Positions 1 to 5,220 of a stretch of DNA of 7,276 bases are shown here, piece after piece. The stretch's first letter is position 1. Every line of letters starts with the position of its first letter. The stretch spans positions 1-7,276 of the forward strand of contig JAGLWO010000108.1 in the NCBI GenBank assembly GCA_023133395.1, read 5' to 3'. The DNA is from Candidatus Cloacimonadota bacterium. GTDB taxonomy: Bacteria > Cloacimonadota > Cloacimonadia > Cloacimonadales > TCS61. The notes under the pieces are model-generated. The model made no database searches and had not been told where the DNA came from. It saw only the letters and a program-made list of their open reading frames with translations. A program made the translations under genes and the position numbers.

Positions 1-401
1 CCGATCTCTATCTTCGCATTCAGAACTACTCTCTGCCAATATTCATTATAATTAAGAAGACGTGTGTGATAAGTTTGAACTGCCTTTTTTCCCAACATAT
101 CTGTTGAAAGATAATTATAGGCATAATTTAATATAGAGAGATAATGTTTGCAATCATCTTCCCCGCATTCAGAACAGACATGTTTGATAACTATTTCTTT
201 TTTTCTATCATATGTCATTTCCACTTTTGGAGTAAAGACATGAAGCTTTTCCTGGATAGCTTCAAATTTGAATATCACATTCTTATTCTCATCCAGGTAC
301 TTTCTATAAAGAAGATCATTCTTCATTAATTTAATTACCGAACTTTTAAAAAACCATGAATTAGAATGTTCGTGATATTCAGTCCCAAAAAGCCTTGCCA
401 T
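1..401 (-). CDS. N-terminal fragment of a SWIM-like zinc-finger protein, possibly a Snf2-family helicase
   Basis: This frame is open from ATG at 401 to the left window edge: 133 codons plus two bases, no stop, so the C-terminal part lies outside. The start is supported by AGGAG at 407-411, five bases upstream, and an in-frame TGA at 429-431. The fragment begins MARLFGTEYHEHSNSWFFK. At residues 76-86 it has a C-x2-C-x4-C-K-H cluster (C76, C79, C84, H86) followed by the hydrophobic helix HYLSILNYAYNYL. That layout resembles the SWIM zinc finger (CxCx(n)CxH followed by a helix), although the first pair is spaced CxxC. SWIM fingers often precede bacterial Snf2/SWI2 helicase cores, which would make this a DNA- or nucleoprotein-acting ATPase. 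No helicase motif is inside the window, so the helicase call is inference. It is transcribed divergently from the TonB receptor. An overlapping plus-strand frame at 144-329 is a shadow of this gene. Confidence 0.6.
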   Translation of the reverse strand, partial: MARLFGTEYHEHSNSWFFKSSVIKLMKNDLLYRKYLDENKNVIFKFEAIQEKLHVFTPKVEMTYDRKKEIVIKHVCSECGEDDCKHYLSILNYAYNYLSTDMLGKKAVQTYHTRLLNYNEYWQRVVLNAKIEI

Positions 402-406
402 TTCTA

Positions 407-411
407 CTCCT
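407..411 (-). promoter_or_regulatory. Ribosome binding site of the SWIM-like gene
   Basis: Read on the minus strand this is AGGAG, five bases before the ATG at 401. It fixes the start of the partial left-edge gene. Confidence 0.6.
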
Positions 412-460
412 GTATAATTTGTTCCAAATCAGTATCAAATGATGAAATGACGAGTTCAGA

Positions 461-467
461 AGTCAAG
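461..467 (-). promoter_or_regulatory. Possible -35 box (CTTGACT) for the left-edge gene
   Basis: On the minus strand CTTGACT lies about 60 bases upstream of the start at 401. No good -10 hexamer is found 16-18 bases further on, so this is only a candidate. It shares the CTTGAC core with boxes upstream of three other genes in the window. Confidence 0.25.
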
Positions 468-481
468 CTATTAAATTTATC

Positions 482-530
482 TTTATACTTATAAAATAGT
501 AATTTTATGTAAATTCTAAAACAGGTTTTA
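482..530. repeat. Cluster of three short inverted repeats in the divergent intergenic region
   Basis: Three perfect inverted repeats follow one another just upstream of the receptor gene's TTGACA box. They are TTTATA-CT-TATAAA at 482-495, ATAAAAT-N4-ATTTTAT at 491-508 (overlapping the first) and TAAAAC-AG-GTTTTA at 517-530. They could be operator sites for a dimeric regulator of the receptor or of the divergent gene. The first two are pure A/T in their arms and could arise by chance in AT-rich DNA; the third includes a C/G pair. Confidence 0.35.
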
Positions 531-533
531 ATC

Positions 534-563
534 TTGACATGAAAAACAACATTATGGTTTTTT
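534..563 (+). promoter_or_regulatory. Candidate promoter of the TonB receptor gene
   Basis: A perfect TTGACA at 534-539 (preceded by C) lies 56 bases before the ATG. No TATAAT-like hexamer sits 16-18 bases downstream. Instead there is ATTATGG followed by a T-run at 551-563, at the same distance as an A/T block seen after TTGACA upstream of rho and of the OB-fold gene. Promoter activity is inferred. Confidence 0.4.
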
Positions 564-584
564 AATTATAAAAAAACAATTTAT

Positions 585-589
585 GGAGG
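585..589 (+). promoter_or_regulatory. Ribosome binding site that sets the TonB receptor start
   Basis: GGAGG lies six bases before ATG at 596. A TTG codon at 593 is in frame, but it would leave only three bases to the Shine-Dalgarno, so ATG 596 is preferred. Confidence 0.75.
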
Positions 590-595
590 AATTTG

Positions 596-3541
596 ATGAA
601 AAGAGTTTTTATAATTTTAGTATTTTTTATTTTTATTCCAAGTTTATTATTAAGCCAAACTGGTAAAATTGCTGGAAGAATTACATCCAAAGCAACAGAT
701 AAACCTCTGGAAGGGGTTGCTGTATTTTTGGAAGACTCAAAAATAGGAACTTATTCACAAAAAAGCGGAACCTATATTCTAAGAAATGTACCCGTTGGTG
801 AACTTACTCTATATGCAAGGTATATGGGTTATGCTACTCAATCTAAAGAAATTATTGTGGAAAAGGATATAACTACACAAGTTAATTTTGAAATGGTTAT
901 AGAAGCTGTTAAAGTGGAAGGAATTACTATCTCTGCTAACCGGGCAGTGAAAAGAGAAACACCAATTGCTTTCACGAATATCAATGAGGAAATTATTTCT
1001 GAAAAATATACTACTGAAGATATTCCATTATTATTAGATGGAGTTCCGGGATTATTTTCCTGTAGTTCAGGTCTTGGTGAATCCGGTATCTTCATACGAG
1101 GTTTTGATGCTGAGAAGATTCAGATTCTTATAAATGGAATTCCTGTGAATGACCCTGAAAGTCAGGTTGTTTATTGGTCAAATTGGACAGGGCTCTCATC
1201 AAATATAAAATCCGTACAAGTTCAGAGAGGAGCAGGTTCATCTTTGTATGGTTCCGGTGCCTTGGGTGGTTCTGTTAATATCGAGACAATCGGTTCTGCT
1301 GAAAACAGGAATTTCACTTTGCGAACTTCCGTAGGATATTACACAACTGATGGAAAAGTGGCAGATGGAAAAGGTGGAATGCAGGATTATGAGCCAGTTA
1401 ATCTTAATGTTCTACTTCGTTATGAATCTGGCGATCTTTTTAATGACAAATTCAATTTCAGCGCTACTGCAGAACGGAAATACGGAGATTCTTATGTGGT
1501 CGGTACAGTTTATGACGGTTACTCTTTTGGCTTTGAAACTGAAAACAAGTTTGGTGCTCATACACTAAACACCAGCTTTATCATTGCACCTCAAGAGCAT
1601 CTTCAGGCAAGAAGCAATTCAGATATTGAACTTGCGAAATTTCTTGGTAGAGAATTCAATCCGACCAAACATCCTTGGCAGGAAAATCATTATGTGAAAC
1701 CACAGTTTTCCATTCGCGATAAATGGCTTCTTTCCGATCATCAATCTCTTGTTACAAACGTATTTGTTACTCGTGGTAATGGAGGTGGAGGTTATCTGAA
1801 TAATGGTTTATTCGACATTGAAACAGGAGAAATATACTTTAAAGATATTTTAGATGCATATTCCGAAGGTAAACGTTTTGGTAAACATGCCAGATTTGTT
1901 TATGATCTGACCGGTGAGATATTAGAAGGTTATAATCCAGACACAAAATATTTTACTTATGCACCGGGAGATAGTGTGAGAATTCCTACGGGTATGAATA
2001 TGGTTACAGGAGATGGTGCTCATAGCTGGAAAAATATCAGCAATAATGACCACAAACAATTCGGATTAAACACTTATTATCAACATGAATTAAGTAAAAT
2101 GTTGAATATTATTATCGGTGGTGAAATCCGCAGTTGGAATGCAGACCATTATGCAGAATCTAATAAATTTCGTTACTTTAACCCAAATGAACCAGATAGT
2201 TTGGGAATCTATTCCGAAACACAACGCAGATACGATTATTCATCCACAGTAACAAATCTTTCCGTTTTTTTAAGGACTCAAATCAAACCAATAAAAAACC
2301 TAAATATTATGCTCGATGGTCAATTTGCCAGTTATAATTCTAAAGTTGAAGAAAATCCCATTTATGTTTTCGATTTTCTGAAAGGTGAATTAACAGATAT
2401 ATCGTTCTATCAAACAAAAGATATGACAGAGATAGTTTTCAATCCTGAAGACTCAACTTGGATAGAAGTTAAAAAATTCGCAGAAGATGATTACAAACGA
2501 ACATTCGAATTCTTCTCTCCCAAATGCGGATTAAATTACAATCTTACAGATAAAATCAATCTTATTGCAAATTACTCCATTGCTTACAAAGAACCCAGAG
2601 TCCTGAATTGGTACGATAGAACTGATGGGCCCGGAGTTAACCAAATCCTTGATGATGGAGAAGAAATAAAATTAGTGCCGGAACAGACAGAAACAAAAGA
2701 ATTTGGAATCGGATTTGAAAGTTCTAATTTAAATGCAAATGCAAACTACTACTTCACAGATTATACAGACAAAATCGAATCAATTCAGGATGCGCATGGT
2801 GAGAGTAAAACAATAAATGCGGGAATTGCCAAGCATCAGGGATTGGAACTCAGTTTTAAAGCTAAATATTTCAATTTTGATTTTAGTGGTTCAGTCACAT
2901 CTTCCAAAAATCGCTGGCAAAAAATGAATTTACAGAAAATTTTCTATGAAGATGCTGAATATGTAATTGGTAAAGTTGTTCCCTATTCTCCCGAAAAAAT
3001 GGCAAATGGAAATCTCGGATATACATTTTACGGTTTGCCTTTAGATGGAAATCTGAGAATCGGTCTGTCTGTAAAATGGTGGGATGAATATTATGGAACT
3101 TACACAAATGAGTACATTAAAGAAATTTATTTTTACGATGCAGACGGAAATTTTCATTCTGATGGAGAACATGAATTTGTATCCAATCCTGACGGAACCG
3201 GAAATTACAATTTAGATGAATTCGGCAATTATGTATACGTTAGCAGTGGTGGCGATTATGATAAAGAATACATTGTTTCCAGTTCAAAATTGCCATATTT
3301 CTTAGAGTTTAATGGTTCTTTATCCTATAAATTTTATATTGGAAAGAAAGAAGCTTTAATTCGAATTAATCTAAATAATATCTTCAATCGCAAGGACAAT
3401 TATACAAGAGCTTACATTTCTGAGCTTTATGGCAGATCTTTAAACGGTACGGAAACCGACCCGCATTATGATGCTTATTATCCTTATGTTAGTCCGTCCC
3501 CGCTTTTCAATATGTTCTTAACTGTGGAAGTAAAATTTTAG
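596..3541 (+). CDS. TonB-dependent outer-membrane receptor with N-terminal carboxypeptidase-regulatory-like domain
   Basis: A 981-residue outer-membrane active-transport receptor, expected to be powered by TonB-ExbBD; its substrate cannot be told from sequence. Residues 1-21 form a signal peptide (MKR, hydrophobic stretch, SLLLSQ). Residues about 23-102 look like a carboxypeptidase-regulatory beta-sandwich (GKIAGRIT, GTYILRNVPVGELTLYARYMGY). ETPIAFTNI at 121-129 is a likely TonB-box region. The plug spans about 130-235, with IFIRGFD, INGIPVNDPES and the hallmark VQRGAGSSLYGSGALGGSVN near 208-227. The remainder is a barrel of alternating aromatic-rich strands ending in LTVEVKF. The terminal Phe with hydrophobic residues at -2, -4 and -6 from it fits a BAM recognition signal. 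Length is normal for the family. Only two cysteines occur, one in the plug (C156). No SusD-like partner follows; the gene ends at a terminator and appears monocistronic. Confidence 0.95.
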   Translation: MKRVFIILVFFIFIPSLLLSQTGKIAGRITSKATDKPLEGVAVFLEDSKIGTYSQKSGTYILRNVPVGELTLYARYMGYATQSKEIIVEKDITTQVNFEMVIEAVKVEGITISANRAVKRETPIAFTNINEEIISEKYTTEDIPLLLDGVPGLFSCSSGLGESGIFIRGFDAEKIQILINGIPVNDPESQVVYWSNWTGLSSNIKSVQVQRGAGSSLYGSGALGGSVNIETIGSAENRNFTLRTSVGYYTTDGKVADGKGGMQDYEPVNLNVLLRYESGDLFNDKFNFSATAERKYGDSYVVGTVYDGYSFGFETENKFGAHTLNTSFIIAPQEHLQARSNSDIELAKFLGREFNPTKHPWQENHYVKPQFSIRDKWLLSDHQSLVTNVFVTRGNGGGGYLNNGLFDIETGEIYFKDILDAYSEGKRFGKHARFVYDLTGEILEGYNPDTKYFTYAPGDSVRIPTGMNMVTGDGAHSWKNISNNDHKQFGLNTYYQHELSKMLNIIIGGEIRSWNADHYAESNKFRYFNPNEPDSLGIYSETQRRYDYSSTVTNLSVFLRTQIKPIKNLNIMLDGQFASYNSKVEENPIYVFDFLKGELTDISFYQTKDMTEIVFNPEDSTWIEVKKFAEDDYKRTFEFFSPKCGLNYNLTDKINLIANYSIAYKEPRVLNWYDRTDGPGVNQILDDGEEIKLVPEQTETKEFGIGFESSNLNANANYYFTDYTDKIESIQDAHGESKTINAGIAKHQGLELSFKAKYFNFDFSGSVTSSKNRWQKMNLQKIFYEDAEYVIGKVVPYSPEKMANGNLGYTFYGLPLDGNLRIGLSVKWWDEYYGTYTNEYIKEIYFYDADGNFHSDGEHEFVSNPDGTGNYNLDEFGNYVYVSSGGDYDKEYIVSSSKLPYFLEFNGSLSYKFYIGKKEALIRINLNNIFNRKDNYTRAYISELYGRSLNGTETDPHYDAYYPYVSPSPLFNMFLTVEVKF

Positions 3542-3560
3542 AAATCCTCAAAAAGTAAAT

Positions 3561-3587
3561 GGGGAAGCTGATCAGCTTCCCCTTTTT
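3561..3587. terminator. Bidirectional intrinsic terminator between convergent genes
   Basis: A perfect 22-base palindrome at 3561-3582 folds into a 9-bp stem (GGGGAAGCT / AGCTTCCCC) with a GATC loop, followed on the plus strand by TTTTTATT. On the minus strand the same hairpin is followed by ATTTACTTTTT. It starts 20 bases after the receptor's TAG and ends shortly after the stop of the convergent 113-residue gene. It is a strong Rho-independent terminator for the plus strand and a plausible, weaker one for the minus strand. Confidence 0.9.
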
Positions 3588-3600
3588 ATTAAGTAAATTA

Positions 3601-3942
3601 TTATTCCTTAGCAGGTTCTTCAGGTTCTTTCTCTTTCAGTACAATTTCTAACTTTTCCAGTTTAATCATAGGATAAAAATCACCGATGTAATCTCTGATT
3701 GTATCTTCAAGGTCTTTGTTTTTATCCAATATTTCTTTACTGAAAGCTATGTTTAAAGTTATTTTGTTAAGAGTCGTATTTATGCTTATTTTTGGTTTTT
3801 CACCAACAATATTTTCTAAATATTGAGGAAGAGTTTTATCAAGTTCTATAACACCTTTAATCTTCCCATATATCTTGTATCCAAAATACCCTATTGTTGC
3901 TAGAAAAGCGAGATTGAGAAATTTTTTAAAAGGCTTTTTCAT
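3601..3942 (-). CDS. Small membrane-anchored protein of unknown function
   Basis: I do not recognise this 113-residue protein. The start is well supported: AAGGAGGTG, a near-complete anti-Shine-Dalgarno match at 3945-3953, precedes the ATG. A basic N-terminus (MKKPFKKF) leads into one hydrophobic helix at about residues 8-25, so the rest is probably either cytoplasmic, by the positive-inside rule, or periplasmic if the helix acts as an uncleaved signal anchor. Residues 50-103 read as two beta strands (PKISINT, ITLNIAF), an amphipathic helix (SKEILDKNKDLEDTIRDYI) and a further strand (KLEKLEIVLKE). The tail is charged and acidic (KEKEPEEPAKE). The strand-strand-helix-strand order is reminiscent of Asp23/AmaP-type domains, but I see no diagnostic motif. 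It lies 80 bases downstream of the OB-fold gene on the same strand, has no obvious promoter of its own, and may be co-transcribed with it up to the terminator at 3561-3587. Confidence 0.75.
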   Translation of the reverse strand: MKKPFKKFLNLAFLATIGYFGYKIYGKIKGVIELDKTLPQYLENIVGEKPKISINTTLNKITLNIAFSKEILDKNKDLEDTIRDYIGDFYPMIKLEKLEIVLKEKEPEEPAKE

Positions 3943-3944
3943 TA

Positions 3945-3953
3945 CACCTCCTT
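3945..3953 (-). promoter_or_regulatory. Very strong ribosome binding site of the 113-residue protein
   Basis: On the minus strand AAGGAGGTG lies two bases before ATG at 3942, with the GGAGG core four bases away. It is the longest anti-16S match in the window and suggests efficient translation. Confidence 0.75.
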
Positions 3954-3972
3954 AAATTTATGAGAAGAATTT

Positions 3973-3985
3973 AATTCTGAGAATT
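3973..3985. repeat. Short palindrome AATTCT-G-AGAATT upstream of the 113-residue gene
   Basis: A perfect 6-1-6 inverted repeat lies 30-43 bases before the small gene's start, where an operator could overlap a promoter. No regulator is assigned. Confidence 0.25.
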
Positions 3986-4005
3986 TTATTTCATCAGAAC
4001 CTGTC

Positions 4006-4021
4006 CTGTGAAATGTCACAG
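4006..4021. repeat. Inverted repeat CTGTGA-N4-TCACAG after the OB-fold gene
   Basis: A perfect 6-4-6 inverted repeat begins directly after the stop of the OB-fold gene. As RNA it gives a 6-bp stem with a four-base loop, but no T-run follows, so it is not a standard terminator. As DNA its TGTGA half-sites with a four-base spacer have the geometry of FNR-type sites and the half-site sequence of CRP-type sites. Either role is speculative. Confidence 0.3.
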
Positions 4022-4022
4022 A

Positions 4023-5009
4023 CTATTTCATCAAGATCACTTTTTTCACACTGGTGTAATCCCCACCAGTATTATTAACATCAAATTCAAAGAAATAAAT
4101 TCCGCTGGATACTTCGTTGTTACTATTATCTGTACCATTCCAGACAACGCTGTGCTGACCTGCTTGCATTACTCTATTCACTAAAGATTTAATCTTCTCA
4201 CCTCTTATGTTATAAACAGATAGAGTTACATGACTATCCTTTTTAATATTAAATAGAGCTGTTGTTTGCGGATTAAAAGGATTTGGATAGCAGCCGATGA
4301 ATCTGGAATTCAACGTGATCATGTTTTCGTTTGTGGAGACCACATCAATCATATCATCAGGAGTTCGTGGATGAACGCCATATTCATCATAAGAATAATC
4401 GACCATTCCAGTAAGACTAGCCCAAACATCTCCTAAAATAATAACAATAGGAGGTACAACTTCATCCAGATAGAAAAATCCGTCATCCATCTGGCAATCC
4501 CCAGTACCATCATTCACATACCATTGACCAAATTCAATCTGCTCTTCTGTTACTGTTACATCCAGAAGATTAACTAAACATCCCTCATATTGCTCTGCAT
4601 CAACTGGATCAATTAAATTACCGGTTTCAACAACAATAGGATCAGGAACAGGATTACCTGAACTTAGAATTGTAGCATTTGTAAGATTGCTGATTTCAGT
4701 CATTCCGTAATACTCCGAGACAACTCCGGTTATTTCGACTTCATCTCCTACTTCAGGAAAAATTACTCCAAAATAGACTAAGACTCCTTTCCATGGTCCA
4801 CCTTCCGGCATCGAAATAAAATAATTATCATCATAATGAGCCCAACCAATCGCAGTTACGATTCCAGTGAGCGTTACAGTATCACCTTCAAGTAAAGATG
4901 GATAAGTTCCATCACCTGCAATTGTGGTGTACTGAACATCATAAATTGTCGTTGCAAAGCATGTGATAGCGACAATTCCAAAAATTAAAAATAAACAGAT
5001 CTTTTTCAT
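4023..5009 (-). CDS. Secreted protein with two OB-fold-like domains and a C-terminal FlgD-like sorting domain
   Basis: A 328-residue exported protein of unknown activity. The start at 5009 is chosen because GGAGG (5017-5021) lies seven bases upstream and MKKICLFLIFGIVAITCFA forms a signal peptide. A longer in-frame TTG start at 5075 would coincide with the putative TTGACA -35 box and bury the signal. Residues about 38-118 (GDTVTLTGIVTAIG, GDEVEITGVVSEYYGMTEI) and 140-225 (YEGCLVNLLDVTVT, WYVNDGTGDCQMDDGFF, GMVDYSYDEYGVHPR) are two OB-fold-like units. They resemble domains found beside extracellular ExeM/YhcR-type nucleases, but no nuclease domain is present. Residues about 238-328 carry CYPNPFNPQTT, LSVYNIRGEKI, GQHSVVWNGTDN, SSGIYFFEF and a terminal KKVILMK. 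This is the FlgD-like/type IX-like C-terminal domain common in FCB bacteria, which points to cell-surface delivery. ITC near residue 17 is a poor lipobox because Thr precedes Cys. Confidence 0.9.
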   Translation of the reverse strand: MKKICLFLIFGIVAITCFATTIYDVQYTTIAGDGTYPSLLEGDTVTLTGIVTAIGWAHYDDNYFISMPEGGPWKGVLVYFGVIFPEVGDEVEITGVVSEYYGMTEISNLTNATILSSGNPVPDPIVVETGNLIDPVDAEQYEGCLVNLLDVTVTEEQIEFGQWYVNDGTGDCQMDDGFFYLDEVVPPIVIILGDVWASLTGMVDYSYDEYGVHPRTPDDMIDVVSTNENMITLNSRFIGCYPNPFNPQTTALFNIKKDSHVTLSVYNIRGEKIKSLVNRVMQAGQHSVVWNGTDNSNNEVSSGIYFFEFDVNNTGGDYTSVKKVILMK

Positions 5010-5016
5010 CAAAATA

Positions 5017-5021
5017 CCTCC
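5017..5021 (-). promoter_or_regulatory. Ribosome binding site that sets the OB-fold protein start
   Basis: GGAGG on the minus strand, seven bases before ATG at 5009. It excludes the longer in-frame reading from 5075, which has no such site. Confidence 0.75.
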
Positions 5022-5046
5022 ATTTTTTATAAAATTAACAAAGCTA

Positions 5047-5076
5047 TAAATCAATAATTTATAATACTGTGTCAAG
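5047..5076 (-). promoter_or_regulatory. Candidate promoter of the OB-fold protein gene
   Basis: On the minus strand CTTGACA occupies 5076-5070, about 60 bases before the ATG at 5009. Eleven bases after TTGACA comes ATTATTGATTT (5058-5048), at the same distance as A/T blocks after TTGACA upstream of rho and of the TonB receptor. The hexamer 17 bases downstream (GATTTA) is a poor -10; TATAAA occurs but too close to the -35. Confidence 0.4.
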
Positions 5077-5103
5077 AATTTTTATAAATTAATAAACTAA
5101 TAG

Positions 5104-5120
5104 ATTATTATCATAATAAT
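5104..5120. promoter_or_regulatory. Perfect 8-1-8 palindrome between divergent promoters, Fur-family-like
   Basis: ATTATTAT-C-ATAATAAT lies between the outward-facing TTGACA boxes of the OB-fold gene and rho. Its odd-length, A/T-rich form with one central base resembles Fur/PerR-family boxes (7-1-7). It is not an exact match to a known consensus, so operator function is inference. Confidence 0.35.
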
Positions 5121-5137
5121 TCCAATTTTTGAAATTG

Positions 5138-5166
5138 CTTGACACTACTGATGCAATAAAGATTTT
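5138..5166 (+). promoter_or_regulatory. Candidate upstream promoter of rho
   Basis: CTTGACA at 5138-5144 is followed after 11 bases by ATAAAGATTTT (5156-5166). The arrangement matches that upstream of the receptor and OB-fold genes. No TATAAT lies at 17-base spacing. Confidence 0.4.
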
Positions 5167-5191
5167 TAGTAGCGTTACGAATAGAAAATCA

Positions 5192-5197
5192 TATAAT
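5192..5197 (+). promoter_or_regulatory. Possible second -10 box (TATAAT) of rho
   Basis: A perfect TATAAT lies 23 bases before the rho start. No recognisable -35 lies 16-18 bases upstream (the sequence there is around GTAGCG). Its position would leave a leader of only about 15-20 bases. In DNA this A/T-rich it may be chance. Confidence 0.25.
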
Positions 5198-5220
5198 ATT
5201 TACAATTATAAGGAGTAATT

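Noticed and set aside
144..329. Open frame of 61 codons on the plus strand.
   Set aside because: It lies antisense to the well-supported minus-strand gene at 1-401, lacks a Shine-Dalgarno, and its composition (Phe/Ile rich) is that of a shadow frame.
593..595. TTG as the start codon of the TonB receptor.
   Set aside because: It is only three bases from GGAGG, whereas ATG at 596 has a normal six-base gap and gives a typical signal peptide.
838..1095. Minus-strand open frame within the TonB receptor gene.
   Set aside because: It is antisense to the conserved plug domain and has no recognisable domain.
1350..1568. Plus-strand open frame within the receptor gene in another frame.
   Set aside because: It overlaps the barrel-coding frame completely and resembles no protein.
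2895..3107. Minus-strand open frame within the receptor gene.
   Set aside because: It is antisense to barrel coding sequence and has no independent support.
4957..4970. Possible lipoprotein lipobox (ITC) in the OB-fold protein signal peptide.
   Set aside because: Thr before the Cys is atypical, and the CFA-TT site downstream fits ordinary signal peptidase cleavage better.
5010..5075. N-terminal extension of the OB-fold protein from TTG at 5075.
   Set aside because: It would use the putative -35 hexamer as start codon and place the signal peptide internally; GGAGG and the signal peptide support 5009.
5161..5190. Possible rho leader hairpin (GATTTT pairing with AAAATC).
   Set aside because: The stem is six mostly A-U pairs with a long loop and no terminator-like T-run, so it is too weak to claim attenuation.
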